Below, one piece after another: positions 11,216-20,880 of a stretch of 64,000 bases of DNA. The number at the start of each line of letters is the position of its first letter. The first letter of the stretch is position 1. The notes under the pieces were generated by a model. It was not told the DNA's origin, ran no database searches, and worked only from the letters and a program-made list of their open reading frames with translations. The stretch is taken from assembly GCA_024734555.1 (NCBI GenBank), contig JANPWX010019292.1:300375-364374 (forward strand), read 5' to 3'. Source of the stretch: Trochalopteron elliotii. Lineage: Eukaryota; Chordata; Aves; Passeriformes; Leiothrichidae. Made by a program: the position numbers and the translations under genes.

Positions 11216-11976
11216 TGTATTAGTTTGGCCTGGCCTGGTTTTCGGTAGCAGGGGGGCCACAAAGATGGCTCCTGTGAGAAGCTGCTGGAAGCTTCCACCA
11301 TGTCCAGTAGAGCCAATCCCTGATGGCTCTGAAGATGGACATGCTGCTGGCCTAAACTGGGCCAATGAGAGAGGCTGGGGATGCCTCTTTGATGACATAT
11401 TTAAGAAGAAAATCAAAACAAAGTCACACGTTTTGCTTCTAGCCAGAGAAGAGAAGAAGGTGAGAACATGTGATGGAAAACAACATGGAGACACCAAGGT
11501 CAGTGGAGAAGGGGGAGGACGTGTTTCAGGCGCCAGAGCTGAGATTCCTCTGTAGGACGTGGTGATGATCATGGTGAAACAGGTTGTCCCCCTGCAGCCC
11601 ATGGGGATCCACAGGGGAATGCAGAGATCCACTCGCATCCTGTGGGGAAGGTGTCCATGCTGGAGCAGGTGGATGCCTGAAGGAGTCTGTGAGCCAGTGG
11701 GAAACCCAGTGGAGAGAGACGGCCCTTGCTTCCAAGATGAAGCAGCCTGTCCTTGGAGGACTGCACTCCATGGAGAGACCCACATCGCAGCAGTTTTGGG
11801 AGGACTGTCTGCCTGTGGGAGGGGCTCATGTTGAAGCAGGTGCAGTATGGCTGCTGCTCGTGAGAGTGGACCCAAGCCAGCGAAGTTCACAGAGAACTGT
11901 GTCCCGTGGGAAGGAGCCCACGATCTCACAGGGGAAGGACTCCTTTCCCAGAGCAGAGGAAGAAAATTCCATGCTG
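11216..11976 (+). mobile_element. LTR fragment, family L, 5' two thirds
   Basis: Starts exactly at the LTR terminus TGTATTAGTTTGGCCTGG and runs through the ATATTTAAGAAG block, the CAAGGTCAGTGGAGAAGG phrase and the repeated CTGGAGCAGGTGGATGCC phrases. The polyadenylation signal and 3' end are missing. Sequence after about 11,976 (to 12,206) is unassigned. Confidence 0.78.
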
Positions 11977-12206
11977 CCCTGGCTAGGAGGATGTGGCAGC
12001 CAGCAGGGCATTGGGTCCCCAGGCTGCTCTGAGGAGGGGAGTTTGTGGGATGGGGGAGGAGGATTGCCTCCAGTACACCCGGTCACAGCCCCAGCTAAGA
12101 TGCAGAGCTATCACAAAGCTCTCCCGACTCATTGGCACACTAATGAGTTCATGTTTCCCTACCCTGCCTGGCCCATTGAGCTTATTTCTATCAAATGCAT
12201 TTGAGA

Positions 12207-12652
12207 ATGTTATAAATGACAATATCGTTATTGGCTTTCACATTTATGTATTGGCTTTTCCAAGTTATTATTGATCACAAAGATTCTGATATAGTACAAT
12301 TTGTAATCCCTTTTAACTGCTTTTTGATATAGTATAATCTGTCATCTTTTGTACACACCGTATAGCTTATATAAATAGTAGTCTGATAAATATAGCTTAG
12401 ACCTTCGCATAATATTAAAATAGAGACTATGTACTGTTAAATACTTTATTTGTGTAACTAACTCAGATAATGGTGTGAAATAGATATGTTGACTCAATGT
12501 ATTTGTGGACTATCTTATCTGAATGATAACAGTGACAAGAACCAGGACACCAAGAGAAAAAATTACTACTGATTTTCCAGTTATCAGGAAGTGTCGAAAC
12601 AACAAAATGGAGCTTCGAGAAGAAATAAAATATATTGATTTAATCTACAGGA
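12207..12652 (+). mobile_element. possible 5' LTR of ERV-A
   Basis: AT-rich block starting TGTTATAAATGACAATATCG and ending near AATCTACA. AAATAAAATATATTG lies about 25 bp before the end and a TATATAAATAG box near 12,369. It sits immediately upstream of the ERV-A leader, as a 5' LTR should. The U5 region does not obviously match the LTR remnant after env (19,414-19,591), so it may belong to another element or recombinant. A binding site starting TGGCATGC at 12,655 cannot be assigned to a tRNA. Confidence 0.45.
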
Positions 12653-13198
12653 TGGCATGCAGACAAGCCAAAGGTTAAAACCAAGCACGTGCACGAAGAG
12701 CCCATGCAAGGAAAAGAGCTGTAAGTATTGCTGGTTGAGTGAGTGTGATCGGGCGAGTGAATGAGACGTGATTTTATCACAACCCAAGTGTGGACACTGA
12801 GGTCGCATTTCCATCCTCCCACGAGGGAGCTGGTCGGCTGACGGGGAAGCGATTCTGAATAAAAAAACTCATTTCGCTCGTAAAAACCCAAAAACACAGG
12901 GAGGTTTTTGGGGGACTGGTCAGGAAAGCTAAAAGGGAAGGAGATGTTCCTTTGAGTTCGGGAACTGGTAAACCTTCTAGCTTAGGACTTGGTAAGAGTC
13001 CAGGAAAGAGAGACAAGAGGGAAATCCATCGCCAGCCAAAAACCCGCAGTCCAGTTCGCTGAAGGGGTAAGTAATCCGGTAAAACAGAACTCACTTGGGT
13101 AAAAGCAAGGTTCAGGAAGAGATCCTGATTTTGGCGTAAAGCTAAGGAAAACCGAACACAGAATTTCCAAAGGTAAGTGAATTTCTAAGTTCAGGAAA
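12653..13198 (+). promoter_or_regulatory. ERV-A untranslated leader with three GTAAGT splice donors
   Basis: About 550 bp of leader before the gag ATG. It contains three exact GTAAGT donor hexamers: at 12,721, near 13,066 (GGGGTAAGTAA) and at 13,173 (AAAGGTAAGTGA). The last lies 26 nt before the gag ATG. In simple retroviruses a leader donor makes the spliced env mRNA. Which donor is used here is inference. Confidence 0.55.
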
Positions 13199-15619
13199 AT
13201 GGGACAGAGAAAGAGCAAGCCCCAGAGAAAGGTTCAGGAGAAACATACCTTGGAAAAAGAGAGTGGGGCTCTCAAAATCCCACGGGATAGTCCATTGGGA
13301 TGGATGCAGGAACACTGGGAGGGCTGTTCTAGGAGGAGAGGAAGTCCAAGGAAAAAATGATACACTATTGCATAGAGGTTTGGGGAGGTAAGGAAATAAG
13401 GAGCCATTTAATCTGGCCCACATTTGGCGCATTTGAGAAATGGACCTGCAAAGCCTTAAGCAATTATGTGGATAATAAAAAAAACGCGGGACCAAGAGGA
13501 AAAAGACTATGCCAAGTTATGGGAGGGGTCTAGAATTGGGTTGTTCTCGATGAAAACCAAAAAGGAAACCCCAACTCGATGCCATACTTGGGACCCCCTT
13601 GACCATCTCCCGCCCCCATATCTTGTGCCCACACTGCCCGTGCAGGCTCAGGCACCTCCGTCTGCACCTCCAGGGCCCATGAATCAGCCCGTACTGGCTC
13701 AGGTTCCTCCGCTGGGGGTTCCGATCGCCGTACTGGCTCAGGTCCCTGTCGCACTCCCTCCTCAGGTTCCTCAGTCTTCCTCCCAGCTACCGCCCCCACT
13801 CTTACCCCTGCCCCCATGTCCTGGGTTGCAGTATAAGATATGCACAAAGTATTCTATCACCATCTTTATGAACTGTTGAAACCAATTGTTGAAGCAGTGT
13901 TCTTCCAGATTTCCCCCTCCCTCTTCTGTTAAGGTGTCTTCTGCTAATGGGTCTTCTGCTAATGGGTCTTTTGTTAATGGGTCTTCTGTTAATGGCCTGC
14001 TGCATGACTCATAGGTAACTCCCTCCGGGAGTTCTCTCTCTTTAATGGGCCATTAAGGACCCCCTGTATGACTCATTATCCCATTGTGAGATGCTCCGCC
14101 CAGGGGGAGGAGCCAAGCATTCTCACCTGGATATAATCTGGGATTTGGGACAATACGGGGGACCTTACCCACTGGATTCCCAGAGGATCAGAGCTACCAG
14201 ACCTTTCTACGGGATCACTGCTTCCGTCATCCCATTCAGGTTGTATTCTGACTCTGTCAGTGGTCTTTTGTATTATTGCATCTATTTTATTTTATTTTAT
14301 TCTTTTTTTCTCTTCTTCCTATTAAATTGTATTTCTGACTTGAAGCCTCTCACTAGTTTTGCTTTCAAACCACTACACCCCAGATGTTCTGCCTGCACAG
14401 GCACCCATCCCCACACCCCCACCGGCTTTTTCACAGCCTTTGGCACTGCTTCCCCAACTCCCAGAGACACCGCCCTGGCAAACCTTGGGACTACAACTCC
14501 CACAGGCCTTTTCACATCCTTCATCTTTTTTTCCCTCCCAACCATCAGAGGTCCCACCTCCCCTTGCACAAGCACCCATTTCTCCTCCTCTGCCGCTTTT
14601 CCCTCAGCCCCAACCGGCCCCGCAACCCATGGGAGCCAAAAAGCAAGTTACAGCAAATTCTCCTCCGGCAAGCAGGACTCGGCGTAAGGCAAAAAGAGTG
14701 AATGAGGAGGAGAGTGAGAATGAGGATGAGAGGCACAACCTTCTCCCCTTAAGGGAAGTGCCAACCACACCAGGAATTATTGGATTTGTGAATGTGCCAA
14801 TTAATACAGGGGATGTGAGAGCTTTTAAGAAAGAAATGGGCTGATTGATGGATGATCCTTTTGGGGTGGCAGACAGACGGGATGAATTTTTAGGGAATAG
14901 GTTTTTTGCCTTTGAAGACCTTACATCAATATTAAGGGAGATGATAAGACAGGCTGGCATATGGGATTGGGAGTGCCGAAACCCCCAGGGGACATCAGGG
15001 GAACAGAAATGGCCCAGCCAGAGTCCAGGGTGGAATGCTCAGATGGAGGAAGGTAGGAGGAATATGATAGATTTGAGAAACATCATAATCCAGGGCATAC
15101 GGGAGGCGGTACCAAGGGGACAAAACATCAGCAGGGTGTTCGGGGAATGCCAAGGGAAAGTCGAAAATGCCGATGGAATGGTTGGACCAACTCCAAAAGA
15201 GCCTGCAGGTATATTCAGGGACAGATCCTAATTCCCCCATAGGGGAAGTGTTGCTAAAAACACAATTTATTGCCAAATCATGGGAGGATATATGGAAGAA
15301 ACTGGAGAAGATAGACAACTGGCAGGAGAAGGGCTTACAGGACTTACTGAGAGAAGCCCAGAAGGTTTACATGAGGAGAGATGAGGAAAAACAGAAAATG
15401 CAGGCAAAGGTACTGGGTGCAGCTGTAAAGGAGGTTCAAAAGCAGGAACGTTCCCGGGACTCAGTAAGAACAACACAGAGACAACAGTCTGTTCCTTCCA
15501 ATAGGAACTCAGAACCTGAAAGGGAACCTCCAGAATGTTACTACTGCAAAAAGAAGGGACATTTAAAGAGGGATTGCAGGAAAAGGGTAAGGGATGAAAA
15601 GATTTTTCAAGAGGACTAG
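13199..15619 (+). pseudogene. gag: ERV-A gag polyprotein, broken
   Basis: Gammaretrovirus-like Gag, the structural precursor of matrix, capsid and nucleocapsid. It starts at ATG 13,199 with MGQRKSKP, a myristoylation-type N terminus. The matrix part has an in-frame TGA at 13,358 and reads on in another frame to about 13,480. A proline-rich linker (rich in QAPP, LPPP) follows and is split by a solo LTR at 13,817-14,377. On the far side the linker resumes in the frame that the insertion plus duplication predicts. Capsid follows after a TGA at 14,842, with a frameshift near 15,165-15,200 in the major-homology region. Nucleocapsid has one CX2CX4HX4C zinc knuckle (15,536-15,577). The frame closes at an amber TAG, 15,617-15,619, in frame with protease, as in gammaretroviruses that use readthrough. 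No functional product is expected. Confidence 0.85.
13817..14377 (+). mobile_element. solo LTR inserted in ERV-A gag
   Basis: Starts TGTCCTGGGTTGCAG and ends ...CACTACA, with a perfect 5-bp duplication, CCCCA, at 13812-13816 and 14378-14382. It is 561 bp long. A TATATAATCTGGG-like element lies near 14,132. A T-rich stretch with TATTAAATTG near 14,320 precedes the U5-like end. At 13,934-13,995 it has four tandem copies of a 15-bp unit (GGGTCTTCTGCTAAT); the related LTR at 37,005-37,557 has only one. It is younger than the gag it interrupts. Confidence 0.9.
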
Positions 15620-15902
15620 GGGTGTTGGGGGCTTTTTATTTTGGGGACCAGAACATCTAATGAGCCCTTGATAAAACTGAAGGTAGGTCCCCAAAGACAA
15701 GTTGTGACCTTTTTGGTGGATACGGGGACAGAGAGAAGTACCTTGCAGAAATTACCCCAGGATGTTTCAAAAGCCAAGAAAAAAATGCTGGTGATAGGCA
15801 CCAAAGGCGACCCATTCAAAGTACCACTGATAAAAATTGTAGAAAGAGAGTCTGAGACTAAAATTTGCTTGGGAAATTTATTATTGGTAGAAAGAATGAA
15901 CT
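15620..15902 (+). pseudogene. pro: ERV-A protease, truncated
   Basis: Retroviral aspartic protease, which cleaves Gag and Pol. It reads in the same frame as nucleocapsid, directly after the amber codon. The active-site LVDTGT has its Asp codon at 15,719-15,721. The flap region follows (VIGTKGDPF). The frame ends near ERMNFG at about 15,902. The usual C-terminal segment and the whole reverse transcriptase are absent, and the next residues belong to the RNase H end. An internal deletion of roughly 2 kb best explains this. Confidence 0.82.
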
Positions 15903-17136
15903 TTGGCTGACAAAGAGGCAAAAAGAGCAGCATTGCTCACGGTAAGTACACCTGAGGTTGGGGAAGAGGAGATTCAGGAATATTCTCCATGTCCTTCCCA
16001 GAAGGAAATTGAGGGATATGAGAAAATAGGAGGGAGATTAGAAGAAGGTAAATGGAAATTACCTGATGGGAGGGAACTGCTACCAAAAGATTATGCTAGA
16101 AAAATTCTAAAAAGACTCCATCAGCAAACTCACTGGAGGGCACAAGTTCTGGCAGAGCAATTTTTGAAATTTTTCGGATGCAAAGGAATCTGAATTGGAA
16201 AAACAAGAAGTGCAAGGGTGCATGATCTGCCAAAGGATCAGTCGGGCCAGATCCAGACAAATGGCTTTGGAAGGACATCCTGTAGCCTATCGTCCATTTG
16301 AAAGGATCCAGGTGGATTTCACTGAATTACCTAAGGTAGGAAGAAACAGATTCTTATTGGTAATAGTAGACAAATTAACCCACTGGGTTGAAGTCTTCCC
16401 CAGGGCAAGGGCTACAGCCCAGACAGTATCAAAAGTTTTGCTGGAGGAAATTATTCCTCGATATAGAATAGTTGACCACATAGATTCGGACCAAGGAACT
16501 CACTTCACCTCCAAAATTATCAAATGAATAGCAGAAGCCTTAGGGATCCGATGGCAGTATCACACCCCATGGCACCCACAAAGCTCGGGACAGGTAGAAA
16601 GAATGAATCAAACACTAAAAGCACAACTATCTAAATTGATGTTGGAAACCAGAATGTCTTGGGTAAAGTGTCTTCCTCTAGCTCTGCTAAACATAAGGAC
16701 TATGCTTCACTCTAAAACTAGACTGTCACCATTCGAGATGTTATATGGAATGCCCTACAAACACGGGATGCTGGTGGGGCATCCGCAAATAGAAAATGGC
16801 CAAATCCAACCATACCTAATAGCTATAAACAAGAATTTGCAGGACCTGCGAAAATGTGGACTGATTCCTCAGAGCGCCTCCTTGGGATTTGCTATACACA
16901 AAATACAACCTGGAGATGAGGTTTTAATCAAAACCTGGAGGGAAATCCGACTGACACCTCGCTGGGAAGGTCCCTTTATTGTCCTTCTCACCACAGATAC
17001 AGCCATCAGAAATGCAGAAAAGGGTTGGACCCACGCATCACGGGTAAAGAAGGTCAAGCCTCAGAACAACACCTCGGAAGTGGAAGGTGTCTTCGTCTCC
17101 AGGGGACTTGAGGATCAGGTTACAGCGTCACCATAA
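15903..17136 (+). pseudogene. pol: ERV-A pol: end of RNase H plus integrase
   Basis: Gammaretrovirus-like integrase, the enzyme that inserts proviral DNA. It opens with the last residues of RNase H (ADKEAKRAAL). An N-terminal zinc-binding HX3H...CX2C domain follows (LHQQTH; CMIC). The catalytic triad is intact: Asp 16,315 (QVDFTE), Asp 16,489 (SDQGTH), Glu 16,597 (GQVERMN), with DX35E spacing. A C-terminal GPF-type DNA-binding domain (WEGPFIVLL) ends at TAA 17,134-17,136. Breaks: a stop and frame change near 16,191-16,195, and an in-frame TGA at 16,525-16,527 between the second Asp and the Glu. A good polypyrimidine tract plus CCACAG lies at about 16,975-16,996. Confidence 0.87.
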
Positions 17137-17718
17137 ATGACCGAAGGGGATCAGATAAGTTGTTTAGAACAAGATCGTGAATGTTTTCCCTTTATTCATT
17201 TTAAGTGTGTATACTGTAAGCAAATCTGGGTGACTCATTGTCGAGGGGGGTATCGACCAAAAGGCTTGTGTACCAAGTGTTTGGAGGAAGAACAAGAAGA
17301 GGCTAGCCGTCTCTTAGTGCTTGCTACTCATGCAGGGTTGCTGGAATTAGATTCTCCAGAGTGGTATTTAATATATGAAAAGGGGGTGAGAGGAAAATTG
17401 GATGCAAAGGCAGAAGCCCTTGCAGTCGAATGCCAAAGGACGAACAAGGTGCCCTGCAGAACTGATACTGTCAAATTATCCAGGTGGGGTGTTTTTAAAA
17501 GGAGGTTTGCAGTTCGGACCAACAACAAGACCCCTGAAGCATACCCCTGCTGCCGAGAAGATGGTTTACCCCGCAGCTGGTTGCTACCCCGTGGGTGGAG
17601 GGAGAGGCAGAGGAGTACTCTGGTGGGTAATCCTGATGGTCCTGAGCCTAGTCGTGTGCCAGGTGGGCGGGTTGTATCCCAAGGATATGCAGAGGCAGAA
17701 CCCCATGAGTGGATGTGA
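17137..17718 (+). CDS. unrecognised ORF between pol and env (two CX2C pairs)
   Basis: A 193-codon frame, open throughout, whose ATG directly follows the pol stop (TAA then ATG, no gap). Residues 9-48 hold seven cysteines, with two CX2C pairs at 24/27 (CVYC) and 45/48 (CTKC) and another Cys at 35. That layout could bind zinc. An acidic run (LEEEQEEA) follows, then a basic patch near residues 115-125 (RWGVFKRRF). The last 158 nt overlap the env start in another frame. Its neighbours, gag, pol and the distal env, all carry stops or frame changes. Simple gammaretroviruses have no gene here. It may be an accessory regulator made from a spliced mRNA, or an open frame kept only because env overlaps its end. 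I do not recognise the family and assign no function. Confidence 0.55.
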   Translation: MTEGDQISCLEQDRECFPFIHFKCVYCKQIWVTHCRGGYRPKGLCTKCLEEEQEEASRLLVLATHAGLLELDSPEWYLIYEKGVRGKLDAKAEALAVECQRTNKVPCRTDTVKLSRWGVFKRRFAVRTNNKTPEAYPCCREDGLPRSWLLPRGWRERQRSTLVGNPDGPEPSRVPGGRVVSQGYAEAEPHEWM

Positions 17719-19413
17719 GCAATGCCTGCAGACCACACTAAAGGGGCAAGTCGCCACGAAAATCATGAAGTATCAGGCACAGTATGACTGTCAAAAGGGT
17801 AAAGAAAATGGATATTGTACCTTCAATGGCACTCGATACAAAGTATGTGAATTGGAAGAGGGGGTGGTATGCCACAACCAGAGAGCAATCCCTAAGGACA
17901 GGCAGTCTAAAAACATACCAAAAGGGAGGGAAGCCTCTATCCATGAAATACACAAGCGAGAGACTGGATGGATGCCAACCATTCCCACATGTAACCAGTG
18001 TAATCAAACTGTATGGGTAGGGGGAAGAATGAAATCTACTTTTTTGGCTTACTACCAGGTTAATAAGTTATGCTATGATAAAAATCAATTGGAAATGTGT
18101 ACCATGGGTGGGAAAATGTATTGGGTTGGAAAGAATTTAAAACATGAAGGAAAAACATTACTGGGCAATGAACCCATAGTGCTGGATCTTCTTAGGAGTG
18201 ATGATGATAGAATGTGCTTGCAGTTCGATAAGATCTTTTGCTTCTCGAGAAATGAGGAGGGACTTGATCCAGAAAGCAAAATGAAATTAGTGACCCAAGA
18301 ATTAAAAAGGCAGGAATCAGAGGCAAGGAAGAGAAGAGTGGAACAAGAAAGGTTAAAAACCTTAAGTGAACATTATGAGCAATTAGAGAAACAATACAAT
18401 GACTGGGGATTACTGGCTCCCAACCAGAATCTATTTATAAATTTGATGCAGGAAATCGCCACAGAATTTGGTTTATCTAATTGTTGGATTTGTGGAGGGT
18501 TAAAATCAGCAGAGAAGTGGCCATGGAAAGGTGAGAGTTTAACTCCGGAACAACTTTTAAAATGGGACAATACCCAGATTTCAGAAACTATCCAGAGACC
18601 TGAGGGGTGGATATTGGATAAAAGGATTATTGGAACCATTTGTATTAGCAGGGAAGGAAGAGAATACACTGAACTAGTGGGTTATACTCCCTGTATATCC
18701 ACTCTAGCAGTAAACTCAAACAATAAAAATAAAATTTGGCAATCTGAGCCTCCGGCTGGATTTTGGAGTCAAGGGAAAAAGGATAATTGTGAGTGGTTTG
18801 ATTCAATTGGACTATGTTGGCACAAAAGTTCCCTTACCAGTCTTTGGAAGGTCTACGAGATTACTGGAAGGAACCAGAGAAGGTGAATGTGAAGTGGAAG
18901 GCACCTGATGGCATTTACTGGGTATGTGGAAAGAAAGCCTACAGTGAATTGCCCCGTAAGTGGAAAGGATCCTGTACACTGGGGATAATTAGGCCCTTCT
19001 TTTTCACATTACCTAGGTCAGAGACCAATTTGTTGGGGGGCCCATTGTATGAAATATTGGATAGACAGAAAAGAGAATTAAAGAAGGAGCTGCCTATGGC
19101 AGGGGGAAACCAGAAATGGGGAGGTGAAGAGTGGCCTGCAGAAAGAATTATAGAATATTATGGCCCTGCAACCTGGGCAAATGATGGAAGTTGGGGGTAT
19201 AGAACTCCCATCTATCTATTGAATAGATTAATAAGGCTGCAAGCTGTGGTTGAAATAATTTCCAATCATACCTCAGATGCTTTAGAATTACTGGCTAAAC
19301 AGCACTCCCAGATGAGGGCTTTTGTGTATCAAAAAGAAAGAAAGAAGTACATGAATATGCACACTGGACAAAGGCTCACAATGAACTGGCCTCAGGGCAG
19401 AAAAACTGTATAA
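17561..19413 (+). pseudogene. env: ERV-A envelope glycoprotein, frameshifted and truncated
   Basis: Envelope precursor that would mediate receptor binding and fusion. The ATG at 17,561 has a good context and is followed by a signal peptide (VLWWVILMVLSLVVC). The surface subunit is Cys-rich (CEQC, CNQC, CWICGG). It contains an unusual highly charged helical stretch of about 45 residues at 18,270-18,405 (EARKRRVEQERLKTLSEHYE). The first frame stays open to 18,886, then shifts; the protein continues in the frame of 18,814-19,413. A furin-type site RQKR lies at 19,063-19,074, followed by the start of the transmembrane subunit (GPATWANDGSWGYRTPIY). The sequence breaks near 19,340: the immunosuppressive-domain and CX6CC region, the membrane anchor and the tail are gone. 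No functional Env is expected. Confidence 0.82.
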
Positions 19414-19591
19414 AATCTGTACTCTGAAACCCGAAGTTTGTGGACGAGGTGGTTCAGCTCCGTTGAGGCTGTTCCCGCGTTCACCCAACTTTGATCGATG
19501 TTGCATGCTTTTATTGTGGCTGATTCAAATTGATTTGGAAATGGCAAAATAAAATACTTGATATCAAATTGGCTACTAATCATTTATAACA
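19414..19591 (+). mobile_element. LTR remnant (R-U5) after ERV-A env
   Basis: Ends ...GGCTACTAATCATTTATAACA, with CAAAATAAAATAC near 19,546 and the phrase TTCACCCAACTTTGAT. The same phrases occur in reverse in the LTR at 60,213-60,938, so this is the 3' end of that LTR family. The U3 part is missing; env runs straight into it, so a deletion removed the env tail, polypurine tract and U3. Confidence 0.65.
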
Positions 19592-20120
19592 CCTTCTCAG
19601 GCAGTGTTCCAAAATCTCTGGCTTCTGGCCAATCCAAAATCTCTTCTAGAATTCTTGGGAAATTGGGTTTTCTCATTTGGGTTTGTGTAATTAATGCTAC
19701 CCACTTGCTCCACGTAGCGCTGGTTGCATGATGTGTTGAGGGAATGTTTCCTTTGAACATCCAGTGTAGCACGGTCAATCGTGGCGCCAAGAGCAGACAC
19801 ACTTCTGTCCCAACAACTTCTGAGGTGGCTCAAACACCCTCATAGGCTGCTACTATCTCTTTTTCAGTTGGAGTATAGTGGGCTTCTTATCCTTGATAAC
19901 CCTGGCTCCAAAACTCTAGTGGTCGACCTCGGGTTTCTCCTGAGGTCCAGGTGAGGCCCTGCTCCCCACCTGCAGTATAGAGTATATTTTGCACAGCTGG
20001 TCCTGTCCGAACAGGCCCAAGAGCTACTGCGCAAGCTATTTCCCGTTTGATCTGCTCAAAGGCCTGTTGTTGCTCAGGGCCCCACTCAAGTGGTTCTTCT
20101 TCCAGGTCACTCAATAAATG
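19592..20120 (-). pseudogene. pol: inverted ERV pol fragment (reverse transcriptase end/RNase H)
   Basis: Minus-strand remnant of retroviral pol. The upstream piece (19,887-20,114) reads the reverse-transcriptase connection region (PLEWGPEQQQAFEQIKREI) into the RNase H start (GRPLEFWSQGY). A downstream piece (19,584-19,802) continues with LLAPRLTVLHWMFKG and ATWSKWVALITQ. The two are in different frames with stops between. ERV-A next door lacks exactly this part of pol, but the strands differ and I cannot show that the fragment came from it. Confidence 0.7.
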
Positions 20121-20571
20121 GACAAGGTAAGTTTCAGGCCCATACCACTGATTAGTAAGGGAGGAAGAAGAAGAGGAAGAAGAAGAAGAGGAAGTAATAG
20201 TAAGAAAGGAGGGGTTAGATCAAGAGGCAGGCCCTTCAACAAAGAAATCAAAGGGAGTGAGGCAAGTCAAACAGGAAACCAAAGTTACTCGGTCCCTGAC
20301 CTTATCAGAACTTTGAGACTTGTGAAAAGATTATAGCTGTCAGCCAGCAAGCAGCTCCTGGATGGTGGCTAATGCCCTATGGGGATAGCTGCAGCAGTTG
20401 AAGGGCCTTCAGGTACATTTCAGGCAAAGTCCCCCCCAGGGGCTACACCCAAAAATGGACAACAGGTCATGAGTTTTCACACCTTTATAAGTTTGGTCCA
20501 TTTGCATATTGGGGATTAATCTTCCAATTACAGCTTCAGGTAATGAAGTAATTTACCCCAAGTTTGCTCCC
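20121..20571. other. unassigned sequence with a purine-rich tract
   Basis: Holds a GAA/GAG-rich run at about 20,158-20,200 of the kind that codes for polyglutamate in a chance frame. Otherwise nothing recognisable. Confidence 0.35.
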
Positions 20572-20880
20572 TGTCGTAGCTAATCTATTAGCTAGACAAG
20601 ATAAATCTGGTCATAACAAATCCAATTTGGCTGGCCTGGCTCTCTCTGGAGGCAGGTCCCTGAGTGAACAATAGAACTCATGCAGAGACACCAGCCAGTC
20701 AGTGAATCCAGAGATCAGACATATCACTGGTCAAGGAGCTGGGCAGGGCTAGGACTCAGACCAATCAGTGTCTAGATCTGGGAGTTTTGAACTTCCTATA
20801 TAAGGGAGTTCCAAACAATAAAACAAGGCTGTTTGTCTCATGATCAAGAGGTCTCGAGTCATGATTTCTGTCTCCCTACA
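20572..20880 (+). mobile_element. short LTR
   Basis: Reads TGTCGTAGCTAATC...GTCTCCCTACA (309 bp) with TATATAAGG near 20,799, AATAAAAC about 20 bp later and a short U5. Promoter, signal and termini are all in the right order. No flanking duplication was found, so it may be one end of a longer element or old. Confidence 0.6.

Noticed and set aside
11180..12204. Frames of 200-250 codons on both strands
   Set aside because: They coincide with a family-L LTR, whose repeated GGAGCAG-type units keep several frames open.
14091..14687. Long open frame of 198 codons across the solo LTR and gag
   Set aside because: It runs from LTR sequence into the proline-rich gag linker in a different frame from gag, so it is a shadow of both.
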